Source: Oscillatoriaceae cyanobacterium M7585_C2015_266 (GTDB lineage: Bacteria; Cyanobacteriota; Cyanobacteriia; Cyanobacteriales; Oscillatoriaceae). Taken from it: a DNA stretch of 64,000 bases. A model generated the notes under the pieces. The model searched no databases and had not been told where the DNA came from. It saw nothing but the letters and a program-made list of their open reading frames with translations. The stretch lies in assembly GCA_015295835.1 (NCBI GenBank), contig DVEG01000027.1, positions 310,001 to 374,000 on the forward strand, written 5' to 3'. The first letter of the stretch is position 1; each line of letters begins with the position of its first letter. A program made the translations under genes and the position numbers. This document shows, one piece after another, positions 1 to 8,132 of this stretch.

Positions 1-1
1 T

Positions 2-301
2 GCGGGGTATGTGGATGTAGTCGAAAAAATAGCCGAATATCAGAAGAATCAGGGAATTGCACGAGCGCGACAGAAAGCCGAGCAAGAAGCAACAGAAGCG
101 CTGAAAGAAGCAAAAGAAATGATCGCCGAATTGCAGAAGATGGCAAGTTATCCCAGCACCACTACAGGCGAAATCACGAGCAAATTGCAAGAAATCATCA
201 ATAAATTGGAAAAGGTGAAAACTGGTACAACGGCTTATGTAGAAGCGCAAAATTTGCTAAAATTTGCGCGGGAAAGCCAGCAGAAATTGCAGGTGAATTA
301 A
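2..301 (+). CDS. C-terminal part of a helical protein (partial)
   Basis: The reading frame is open back to the left edge, so this is the 3' end of a gene that begins outside the window. The visible 99 residues are rich in Glu, Lys, Gln and Ala, with heptad-like spacing that suggests a coiled coil, for example the KAEQEATEALKEAKEMI stretch. No catalytic motif or membrane segment is visible, and I do not recognise the family. An internal GTG at 11 could be read as a start, but it has no ribosome binding site and the frame continues upstream. Confidence 0.6.
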   Translation, partial: AGYVDVVEKIAEYQKNQGIARARQKAEQEATEALKEAKEMIAELQKMASYPSTTTGEITSKLQEIINKLEKVKTGTTAYVEAQNLLKFARESQQKLQVN

Positions 302-308
302 AAGAACA

Positions 309-410
309 AACGGGGCGCCTCTCCCTGGCAAGGGCTCCGGAGGGAAAGCGTTCGCTGTATCGAAATCGCCTCGAAAACCTTCTCTGACTGCGTTTAGCCA
401 GCGCCCCGTT
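309..410. repeat. Inverted repeat with long spacer downstream of the first gene
   Basis: The arms AACGGGGCGC (309-318) and GCGCCCCGTT (401-410) are perfectly complementary over 10 bp and separated by 82 bases. They lie just after the stop codon at 301. No T-run follows, so a classical terminator is unlikely. The spacer contains no convincing coding frame. Confidence 0.35.
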
Positions 411-564
411 CGCAAAGCGAACCCGATAACCGTGCAGCTATCAGTTATTTACGCCATCAGAAAGATAAAAAAGCTCAGTCTTCGCCCTAATCAATCCCTC
501 GAATGCCGCGCCAGAAACGAGATTACCATAGAGCCAGAGTGAATATAAATTGGCATAAACAGGA

Positions 565-987
565 ACCTGCCGCCAAATCGAGGCAAGCGAAATGGTGAAT
601 ATTCGAGAAAGCCCTTCCAATGACAGCTGCGTAATTACCGTATTAACCGACGAACAAATGATCAACATTATCAATCGGGGCAAGCAATGGCTAGGTGCCG
701 ATTAACTCGCCAGTGCGAGGCTATGTAGAGGCTAGATTTCTCACTGCTTGTATGGGAGTCATTCCGTCTGCAGCGAATAACAGTTGCCGCAAAGTTGAAT
801 CAATCAGCGGGTTGAACGTGCGAGAACAACCTTCCGCAAACAGTCGCGCGCTCGCCGGCTAAGCCGAGGAACAAATTGTCAGAATTGAGAATCTGGGCAG
901 CAATGGCTGGGTGCCGATTAACTCGCCAGTCTTGGGAGCTTCAAATTACCTCACTTATTGTTCCGCCAGATAGGATTAAATCACCAA
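565..987 (+). pseudogene. Decayed tandem SH3b (bacterial SH3) domain gene
   Basis: Fragments of at least two SH3b domains survive in the plus-strand frames. The first reads EMVNIRESPSNDSCVITVL and onward from 589. It then shifts frame and continues with VPINSPVRGYVEARFL, followed by SGLNVREQPSANSRALAG, an in-frame stop, EEQIVRIENLGSNGWVPIN, and a final stop at about 987. The motifs NVRE.PS and NGWVPI are typical of SH3_3 repeats, which usually occur in periplasmic or cell-wall proteins. A segment of about 30 bases containing gtgccgattaactcgccagt is duplicated near 687 and 900, one copy per domain. At least one frameshift and several stops leave no intact product. Confidence 0.6.
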
Positions 988-1159
988 GGCGCTTGCCGCT
1001 CGCGCCTTCGATTGGCAGCGACGCCATACAACAATCGGGGAAAAACAAGATAAAAAAAACAGGCGAGTTGCCTCGCGCCACTCCCCGAGCGCCCAGAAAC
1101 AGCGTTAGGTTATCTGGGGAAGATTTACCATATATCTGAGCCCCGAGCGCCTTTCTCCT

Positions 1160-3010
1160 ATGAGCTACTGCTTCAACCCCGAATGCCAGAAGCCCCAGAA
1201 CCCCGACAGTAACAAGTTTTGCCAGAATTGTGGGTCAAAATTACTACTCAGAGAACACTACCGTGCTATCAAACCCCTCGGCAGCGGCACTCTCAGTCGC
1301 ACCTTTTTAGCAATAGATGAAGATATTCCCTCTAAACCAGCCTGTATTATTAAGCAGTTTTTGCCCCCAGATACTAATCTTAGTGAAGTACAAAAAATCG
1401 CAGAAAGATTTGAACGAGAAGCACTGCAATTGGATATTCTGGGAAAACATCCCCAAATCCCCCGACTGCTAGCATATTTTCAACAACAACAGCGGCTTAA
1501 AGCAGGGGTTGTGACAGCACTATATTTAGTGCAAGAATTTATAGAAGGGCAAAGCCTCGCCCAAGAGCTGGAAAAACAAGGGCCATTCAACGAAAACCAA
1601 ATCCGCGCCCTGCTATTGGATGTTTTGCCGGTACTGCAATTTATTCATAGTCATCAAGTTATTCATCGCGATATCAAGCCGGAAAATATTATTCGTCGAG
1701 CAGGGAATATCTCAGCTTTGCCAGGAGAGAGAGGTAAATTCGTTCTCGTAGATTTCAGCGCTTCTAAATTTATACCTCAAACTGCCGCTTTGAGAACGGC
1801 AACGATTATTGGTTCTCCAGAATATATAGCTCCCGAACAACTAGAAGGCAAGGCTGTATTTGCTAGCGATTTATATAGTTTGGGTGTTACCTGTGTTCAC
1901 CTGCTTACACAATTGCCGCCGTTTAATTTACGCGCTCACGCTCACTGGGTTTGGCAACAGTATTTGCCCCGCCCTGTCAGTGCCTCTCTCTCCCGTATTC
2001 TTGATAAGATGTTACAACTTTCGTTAAAAGAGCGCTACAAATCGGCAGCAGAAATACTTAAGGATTTGACACAGGAAACCCCCACAGTTTGGGGCTGCGC
2101 GCAGGTACTCTCAGGTAACTCAGGGCGGCTCCGGTGTGTGGCTATTAATCCTGACGGGGAAGTTGTGGCAGCAGGAGGAGAAGATAATACTATAAAGTTA
2201 TGGAATTTAGGGATAGGAAATCAACCAAAAACTCTGGGGAATTTATTGACACAACATTCAGGATGGGTAAATGCGATCGCCTTTAGTCCAGATGGGCAAA
2301 TTTTGGTTACAGGGAGTAGCGATCGAAATATTAAAATTTGGGATATGGGAACGGGAAAATTGATTCGCACCCTGGGAAGTTTGTTCGCAGATTGGGGATG
2401 GGTAAATGCGCTCGCTATCAGCGCCAACGGACAATTTTTAGTCAGCGGGCATGGAGATAAGACTGTTAAAATTTGGAATTTAAAAACAGGAAAACATTTG
2501 TGTACTTTAGCAGCACATGCTGCCTGGGTAGAAACTGTCGCAATTAGTGCCGATGGAAAACTAATCGTTAGCGGCAGCGGTGATAAAACTATGAAGATTT
2601 GGCAATTGAAAACTGATGGCAGGATTTCAGGAGCGCTGGTAGAAACTATAAATGCTCATACGGATACTGTGAAAGCGCTCGCTATTAGCCCTGACGGAAA
2701 AATTATCGCTTCCGGTAGCAGCGACAATACTGTAAAATTGTGGCAAGTAAATGCTAACACAAATTTGCAAGAGATATATACTCTGATGCATTCAGATTGG
2801 GTTAGTGCCTTAGCTTTCTCCCCAGATAAACAACTCCTCGCTAGTGGCAGTCGAGACGGTAATATTATTTTATGGAATCCCTACATTGGGCAAGCGCTCT
2901 CTACTCTTCAACACAAAGCCCCAGTCAATGCTGTCACTTTTAGTGCTAACAGTCAGATTCTCGCCTCTGGCGGCGCCGATGGCACCGTCAAAATTTGGCG
3001 GGCTTCTTGA
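1160..3010 (+). CDS. Ser/Thr protein kinase with Zn ribbon and WD40 propeller
   Basis: This is a 616-residue soluble signalling kinase. An N-terminal zinc ribbon uses Cys4, Cys9, Cys21 and Cys24. The kinase domain spans about residues 33-305, with a Gly-rich loop (GSGTLSRTF), a likely ATP-binding Lys65, HRDIKPEN at 169-176 with catalytic Asp171, and an APE motif (IAPEQ). The magnesium-binding DFG motif reads DFS at 198-200. Seven WD40 repeats follow from about residue 318 to the end, enough for one complete propeller, which is likely the protein-interaction platform. Kinase-WD40 fusions are common in filamentous cyanobacteria. The substrate is unknown. The start is the only ATG that keeps the zinc ribbon. 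Confidence 0.93.
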   Translation: MSYCFNPECQKPQNPDSNKFCQNCGSKLLLREHYRAIKPLGSGTLSRTFLAIDEDIPSKPACIIKQFLPPDTNLSEVQKIAERFEREALQLDILGKHPQIPRLLAYFQQQQRLKAGVVTALYLVQEFIEGQSLAQELEKQGPFNENQIRALLLDVLPVLQFIHSHQVIHRDIKPENIIRRAGNISALPGERGKFVLVDFSASKFIPQTAALRTATIIGSPEYIAPEQLEGKAVFASDLYSLGVTCVHLLTQLPPFNLRAHAHWVWQQYLPRPVSASLSRILDKMLQLSLKERYKSAAEILKDLTQETPTVWGCAQVLSGNSGRLRCVAINPDGEVVAAGGEDNTIKLWNLGIGNQPKTLGNLLTQHSGWVNAIAFSPDGQILVTGSSDRNIKIWDMGTGKLIRTLGSLFADWGWVNALAISANGQFLVSGHGDKTVKIWNLKTGKHLCTLAAHAAWVETVAISADGKLIVSGSGDKTMKIWQLKTDGRISGALVETINAHTDTVKALAISPDGKIIASGSSDNTVKLWQVNANTNLQEIYTLMHSDWVSALAFSPDKQLLASGSRDGNIILWNPYIGQALSTLQHKAPVNAVTFSANSQILASGGADGTVKIWRAS

Positions 3011-3152
3011 TTGTGGCTCATTTCTGGCCTTTTACCCTACCTAGGCTTTTGTAAGAAAAAACTAATACAAAAATTATTTTATATAATATAAGATTATATT
3101 AGACCACTTGCGTTTTTGGGGAGAGGAGTGCTACACTAACAAATCGTGAAAA

Positions 3153-3226
<74 letters not shown>

Positions 3227-3281
3227 TAAGGGAGCTCTCCCATAAATAACCAAAGCAAAAGCAGAGAAATCTCTGTTAAAA

Positions 3282-5102
3282 TTATATGGGTAACCGAACG
3301 ATAAATTGAGTAAGATTGTTTAAACTTTCAACAGTGAGTGAGCCGCCGCTTTGTTGTATCAGTTTTTGCACTAATGCCAACCCTAAGCCAGTGCCACCAT
3401 ATTTCCAGGGATCATTATTGGGAATACGGTAGAATTTATCGAAGATGCGGGGCAATTCTTCCGAGGGAATTTCTACACCTGTGTTAGTAATGATTATTTG
3501 TAGAAAACAAGGTTGATTGGGCGTTTCGTCGCGAATTATGTTAACTGTTAAGGAAATGGTTTCGCCTGTGGGTGTGTATTTGCACGCATTAGTTAGCAAT
3601 TCGGTGATGATGCGGCTAACACTGATAGAATCTATTTCTGTAGTTGGTAAGTCGGGGGCGATATTAACACGAAAGATTTGTTGCTGGTTTTGGGTACGGG
3701 CATGAAATGGCTCGATAACATGTTCAATCCAGTCACGAAGGTTAAGCGTTGAAAGTTGCCGGGAATATGTTCCTGCTTCCAGATATTGCAGGTTTAATAA
3801 ATCTTCGACTAAGCTTAATTCGCGATCGCACTCTTCCTGTAAAACTTGCAAATACTGTAGAGCTTTATCACTATGAGCCAATGATGGCAATTTTTCTGCA
3901 ATTATATCCCTTTCTTGCTGAAGTGTAGAAATCAACAACTTAATTACCATTTTCATGCTAGCAATCGGAGAGCGCAGCTCGTGGGAAATCGTACAAAGAA
4001 AGTCATTCTTAAGGTAGTTGAGTCGCTGAAGTTCCCTAACTTGAGCTTGGGCAAGTTCATAGAGACGAGCTTGACGCAAACCAAGAGCGCACTGGTTAGC
4101 AACTTGTTGCACTAGGTGTATTTCCATTTCGTCAAAAATAGAACCTGTATCTTTAAATAACCACAAGACTCCTAAAATTCCTGTTTCTTCGACGCGATCG
4201 TCAAAAATAGGGCAAGCAAGAATCGCTGCATTGTTGCTAATCGTTGGCGGTTGAATTTGACAAAAAACTAACCAACATTTTTGTTGTTGCAATTGTTTGT
4301 GTATCTCAGTAGCATCTGCCATATATATTTTTTGTTCCTGAGTTACAGATAGCCCTGATGCTACTGATTGATAGCAGATGGTTGAAGATTGACTGTCAGA
4401 GCCGTAAAGCAATGCATTACAGTATTTTAAGTTCAATGCAGCTGCTAATTCCTCTACAGCATATTGCAATATTTTATGACTATCTAGTGAATCTCGAAGC
4501 CGATCAAAAATACGTTTTATTGTCGCTTCAAAGTTTAAAGCTTGCTGTAATTCTATAGTGCGATCTTGTATCCGCCGCTCTAAATCACAATTTAATCGTT
4601 TGACTTCATCTTCAGCCCTCTGACGTTCTTGCACCTGTTTTTCTAATTGTTGATTTTTTTGAATTAGCAATTGCTGTTGTTGAATAAGTTGTTGACGCTG
4701 TTGCTGAATAATTAATTGATTTCTAATTCGAGCTAATACTTCTTGTTCTTGAAAAGGTTTTGTGATATAATCATGACCTCCCATTTCAAAAGCGCGGACT
4801 TTATCGTTCACTCTATCAAAAGCGCTAATAAAAATAATTGGAATGTGCCGCGTGACTTCGGAAGCTTTTAAGTGCTGGCAGACTTCATAGCCATCCATTC
4901 CCGGCATGTTAATATCTAGCAAGATCAAATCCGGTATTACTCGATGGGCTACTTCTATTGCTATTTTGCCATTCAGAGATTTGCGGACAAAATAACCCTG
5001 TGAAGCTAGGATATGGCTGAGCAAACGCACATTATCGACATTGTCATCTACAACTAAAATATTAATATTGGTATTTTTGACAGGTTTGATAAAAGCAGAC
5101 AT
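3282..5102 (-). CDS. REC-GAF sensor histidine kinase
   Basis: This 606-residue cytoplasmic hybrid kinase has an N-terminal receiver domain (residues 14-128, phosphoacceptor Asp63, conserved Lys115). A Gln-rich coiled coil follows (130-190), then a GAF domain (about 195-345). The HisKA helix carries His374 in SHELRSP, and the ATPase domain ends in the G2 motif GGTGLGLALVQKL. With the receiver at the N-terminus, the protein probably acts in a phosphorelay and receives phosphate from another kinase. No partner response regulator is adjacent. The pentapeptide-repeat gene lies upstream on the same strand, separated by an inverted-repeat element. Confidence 0.92.
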   Translation of the reverse strand: MSAFIKPVKNTNINILVVDDNVDNVRLLSHILASQGYFVRKSLNGKIAIEVAHRVIPDLILLDINMPGMDGYEVCQHLKASEVTRHIPIIFISAFDRVNDKVRAFEMGGHDYITKPFQEQEVLARIRNQLIIQQQRQQLIQQQQLLIQKNQQLEKQVQERQRAEDEVKRLNCDLERRIQDRTIELQQALNFEATIKRIFDRLRDSLDSHKILQYAVEELAAALNLKYCNALLYGSDSQSSTICYQSVASGLSVTQEQKIYMADATEIHKQLQQQKCWLVFCQIQPPTISNNAAILACPIFDDRVEETGILGVLWLFKDTGSIFDEMEIHLVQQVANQCALGLRQARLYELAQAQVRELQRLNYLKNDFLCTISHELRSPIASMKMVIKLLISTLQQERDIIAEKLPSLAHSDKALQYLQVLQEECDRELSLVEDLLNLQYLEAGTYSRQLSTLNLRDWIEHVIEPFHARTQNQQQIFRVNIAPDLPTTEIDSISVSRIITELLTNACKYTPTGETISLTVNIIRDETPNQPCFLQIIITNTGVEIPSEELPRIFDKFYRIPNNDPWKYGGTGLGLALVQKLIQQSGGSLTVESLNNLTQFIVRLPI

Positions 5103-5103
5103 A

Positions 5104-5219
5104 AGAGCTGATTTATAAAGAAAATATCGCTTCCCCTTTTCCCCCTAAAAAGGGGGTAGGGGGTATCTTTTCGCCACTGGACGCTGCTATAATTCAAAAT
5201 TACTTTATAAATCGGCTCT
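5104..5219. repeat. MITE-like element with 17-bp terminal inverted repeats
   Basis: The arms at 5104-5120 (AGAGCTGATTTATAAAG) and 5203-5219 (CTTTATAAATCGGCTCT) are inverted copies with one mismatch over 17 bp. They enclose 82 bases. Inside lies a second inverted repeat, CCCCCT-AAAA-AGGGGG, at 5141-5156. The element fills the entire gap between the pentapeptide-repeat gene stop and the histidine kinase start, and could fold as a long hairpin in the transcript. It has no coding capacity. Confidence 0.55.
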
Positions 5220-6129
5220 AAGGGTGAATTTTGCCATCCGGCATCACAGTCATTTCCAGCCTAGCCTGAGAGAGAAGCGCATCTTCCAGATTGGCTGCCT
5301 CTAGATTAGCACCGGTGAGATTAACCTTGCTGAGATTTGCTTTGTTTAGAGAAGCCCCTCTCAAATCAGCTCCAGCGAGTATAGCATTACTGAGATTTGC
5401 CCCTGTAAAATTGGCATTGCTCAGATTTGCTCCTGCCAGATTTGCCTTACTCAGATTTGACCAGCGGAAGTCAGCTTTATAAAGATCTGCCTCACTTAAG
5501 TCTGCCCAGAAAACATAAGCGCCACCGAAATGAGATTCACTTAATTTTGCTTTGTGCAAGTTAGCTTTGTAAAGATAAGCGCCGTGAAATCTAGCTTCAT
5601 GTAAATTAGCACTACTGAGATTAGTAAGATTGAGGTTAGCTTGGTACAAATTTGCTTCGCTGAGATTTGTTCTTTTCAGATTTGCTCCGCTCAGATTTGC
5701 GCCTCTGAGGTTGGCTCCGCGCAACTCGGTACCGATGAGATTGGCTTCGCTCAAATCCGCTCCTTGCAAATCAGCCCCTCTGAGATTGGCTCCTATGAGA
5801 TTAGCGTGACTAAAATCGGCACCTCTGAGATCGGCATTGATGAGTTTGGCATCTACAAGAGAAGCTTCTATCAGGTGAGCATCGAGAAGGGATGCTGCTT
5901 GTAGGTTTGCTGTATTGAGATTAGCCCGCGACAGGTGGGCTGCTATCAGCACCGTTTCGCTTAAGTCGCAATTGCGTAGACAAGCCCCTTCTAAGTAGGC
6001 ACCCCTTAGGTTTATGCCTCGTAGAGAAGCCCCACTAAGATCGGGTTCTATTTCTGGGTTTTTTGTTCTCCATGAGAGCCATCGAACTGCACCTTGCTTG
6101 AGTAAGGCAAGATGCTCTTTATTTGCCAT
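5218..6129 (-). CDS. Pentapeptide-repeat protein
   Basis: The 303-residue product consists almost entirely of A(D/N)LXX pentapeptides from about residue 35 onward, roughly 50 copies. These should fold as a right-handed quadrilateral beta-helix. A short N-terminal segment (MANKEHLALLKQGAVRWLSW) is typical of cyanobacterial members. No signal peptide is visible. I chose the ATG at 6129 because GGAGG lies eight bases upstream; an in-frame start at 6192 would add 21 poorly conserved residues. The biochemical role of most cyanobacterial members is unknown. It is followed on the same strand by the REC-GAF histidine kinase. Confidence 0.88.
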   Translation of the reverse strand: MANKEHLALLKQGAVRWLSWRTKNPEIEPDLSGASLRGINLRGAYLEGACLRNCDLSETVLIAAHLSRANLNTANLQAASLLDAHLIEASLVDAKLINADLRGADFSHANLIGANLRGADLQGADLSEANLIGTELRGANLRGANLSGANLKRTNLSEANLYQANLNLTNLSSANLHEARFHGAYLYKANLHKAKLSESHFGGAYVFWADLSEADLYKADFRWSNLSKANLAGANLSNANFTGANLSNAILAGADLRGASLNKANLSKVNLTGANLEAANLEDALLSQARLEMTVMPDGKIHP

Positions 6130-6227
6130 AAAAAGAGCCTCCGAGTAGGAAATCGGGCAGTATAATTTTTTGGATTTACTTTTATGCTGCAAATAAGAAA
6201 TCTAGATATCTGAAAGAGGCGATCGCG

Positions 6228-6872
6228 CTATTCCTTGCGCCCACCGACGTCAGCCTTTTGACGTCCACCCAAACTTTCGATCGCCGCCAGTGCTCCGGCA
6301 GAGCCTGCCAAAATATCCCGTTCCTCTCCGCCCAGATACAAACGACCGAAGCTGCCCACCGGCTGAACCTCAAGAATATTAATTGACGCAGCCTTTTCCG
6401 CTTCGTTCGCAGCCAGCGCCGCATAAGCCGCTGGTTCGACTTCCAGAACGTAAAGAGTTTGCCCCGCCAAAAGCAACTGTCCGCGTCGATTCCGGTTAAT
6501 CAATTGGGTTTGATGAGCGTCGATATTGCGGATAATCTGACTGGAAATAACCCGTGGTTTGAGACAGTCGTTTTCACTGACGCCGATTGCCCTTAGAATC
6601 GCCTTACCTGCCGCCAGTGTTTCCCCCTGACGGCTAGAATGAATTTCCAGCAGCCCATAAAGCCTTTCAACAATCTGCACACCGGGGCGTACAGAGGCGG
6701 CTTTAAGAGCAATATCCGTAATTCGGTTAATTTCGATTCCGGGAGAAATTTCAATCCATAGAGAGGAATCTCCCGGTAGTGGCAAAAACCCCAGGGCTAC
6801 TGTGCCAATGTAAGCCGCGTGTTGGGGCTGCAATCTGTCTAGATACACATAACTGCGCAGTTCTATACCCAA
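6228..6872 (-). CDS. ccmP: Carboxysome shell protein CcmP (tandem BMC domains)
   Basis: The 214-residue sequence matches CcmP as I know it, from the start [12 protein letters not shown] through [32 protein letters not shown] and [18 protein letters not shown] to [14 protein letters not shown]. It contains two fused bacterial-microcompartment domains (about residues 1-105 and 106-205). CcmP forms pseudohexameric trimers that stack face to face in the beta-carboxysome shell and are thought to gate larger metabolites such as RuBP and 3-PGA. It is commonly found outside the main ccm operon, as here. It is divergent from def. Confidence 0.93.
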   Translation of the reverse strand: MGIELRSYVYLDRLQPQHAAYIGTVALGFLPLPGDSSLWIEISPGIEINRITDIALKAASVRPGVQIVERLYGLLEIHSSRQGETLAAGKAILRAIGVSENDCLKPRVISSQIIRNIDAHQTQLINRNRRGQLLLAGQTLYVLEVEPAAYAALAANEAEKAASINILEVQPVGSFGRLYLGGEERDILAGSAGALAAIESLGGRQKADVGGRKE

Positions 6873-7044
6873 GATTTCCAGCTCCGTATATCAGAGGAAA
6901 GCAAGAAAGAGGTGCAACATTTGAGTTTACCGCGCTTTCAGCCCTGCCAGAAACTCTTTAAAAAAAACAAATTGCGGGACTTTTACTGGCCAAGGATAGC
7001 TATGTCAAGATAAAATAAACAACAAGAGTAATTACCCCAAACCC

Positions 7045-7608
7045 ATGAGTGCTGAAGTTCTGGTTGAGAAGAAAAAATTAGACAAACCGCCTTTGCAGAT
7101 TCACTATCTAGGCGAGCGGGTATTGCGCATGAATGCCAAACGGATTGCCAAAGTAGATAGAGAAATACGAGAACTGGCAAAGGAGATGCTGCAAACCATG
7201 TATAGTGCTGATGGCATCGGTTTAGCAGCCCCGCAAGTAGGGATTCAAAAACAATTGATTGTGGTAGACTGCGAGCCGGATAACCAAGCAAAACCTCCGC
7301 TCGTACTAATTAATCCCACTATTAAGCGCTTCAGCAGTGAACTGTGCGTTTACCAAGAAGGATGTCTGAGTGTACCCGGGGTTTACTTGGATGTTACCAG
7401 ACCTTCGGCGATCGAAGTTTCCTATAAAGATGAGTTTGGACGTCCTCAAACCTTATTCGCCACCGGCTTACTCTCCCGCTGCATACAGCACGAGATAGAT
7501 CACCTCAGCGGTGTGATGTTTGTCGATCGCGTTGAAAATAAACTTGCACTCACTGAGGAACTGATTAAACATAAATTCTCGCTTCGGGATGTTAAATCTA
7601 TTGTTTAA
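7045..7608 (+). CDS. def: Peptide deformylase
   Basis: The enzyme removes the N-formyl group from nascent proteins. All three signature motifs are present: GIGLAAPQVG (57-66), EGCLSVP with metal ligand Cys107, and HEIDH with His149, Glu150 and His153. The length (187 residues) fits the bacterial family, with a short N-terminal extension. Its transcription ends at the hairpin immediately downstream. It is divergent from ccmP. Confidence 0.96.
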   Translation: MSAEVLVEKKKLDKPPLQIHYLGERVLRMNAKRIAKVDREIRELAKEMLQTMYSADGIGLAAPQVGIQKQLIVVDCEPDNQAKPPLVLINPTIKRFSSELCVYQEGCLSVPGVYLDVTRPSAIEVSYKDEFGRPQTLFATGLLSRCIQHEIDHLSGVMFVDRVENKLALTEELIKHKFSLRDVKSIV

Positions 7609-7623
7609 CTAAATGAAAAAATT

Positions 7624-7656
7624 AACCCGGTTTCTTGAATAAACCGGGTTTCTACT
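7624..7656 (+). terminator. Terminator-like hairpin after def
   Basis: The arms AACCCGGTTT (7624-7633) and AAACCGGGTT (7641-7650) are a perfect 10-bp inverted repeat with a 7-base loop. They begin 16 bases past the def stop codon. The downstream T-run is short (TTTCT), so termination may be partial. The same AACCCGGTTTCT core recurs at 35664-35714. Confidence 0.6.
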
Positions 7657-7789
7657 ATTTTAAATATCGGAAAATAGTAATGCCCTAGCAAGAATAATAA
7701 GCAGCCGAATTAACGATTTTTTTCGGCAGAGAAATTATAATGAATAATTTGAGTTATAATAAAATGAAATATCGATTAAAAATTGCCAA

Positions 7790-7990
7790 ATGCCACTGAC
7801 TCCAAAAAGTGCTGTCTTCCTGGGTGCCTGCTGCGTAGCCGCGATCGCAGCAGTAGGTTCTATTTTCGAGCTATCATCTGGCCAACCTCAACTCGGAAAC
7901 TTAACCACTAGCATAATCTTGGCCATAAGTGTGCCAGCAGTGGGATTACTATTTTATGCGGCAGTACGCAGCGCCAACACCAGTGAATAA
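7790..7990 (+). CDS. Small two-helix membrane protein, unknown function
   Basis: The 66-residue protein has two predicted membrane helices (about residues 8-26 and 38-58) joined by a short polar loop. The ATG is preceded by an A/T-rich stretch without a clear ribosome binding site. I do not recognise a named family. The regular hydrophobic pattern and its free-standing position between def and the FHA-PrsW gene suggest a real gene. Confidence 0.6.
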   Translation: MPLTPKSAVFLGACCVAAIAAVGSIFELSSGQPQLGNLTTSIILAISVPAVGLLFYAAVRSANTSE

Positions 7991-8132
7991 ATAATCTAAA
8001 CGTGCAAGATTTTGCTTGCACGTATTTTCCTTACGGCTTGAAACGCCCGTAACTCGTAAGTGTAAGCAGTAGAGACATAGAAAACGTCTCTTTCCCCAGA
8101 CAATCAGTCTGATAAAAAAGCATCCCAAAACC

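Noticed and set aside
876-1139. 87-codon plus-strand open frame
   Set aside because: It is out of frame with the SH3b remains, and the product is Arg/Ser/Pro-rich without any motif.
5218-6129. 15-bp periodic DNA repeats, considered as a possible CRISPR or satellite
   Set aside because: The periodicity is fully explained by pentapeptide codons; there are no spacers.
6182-6424. 80-codon minus-strand frame overlapping ccmP
   Set aside because: A shadow frame of ccmP, Arg/Trp-rich and without homology.
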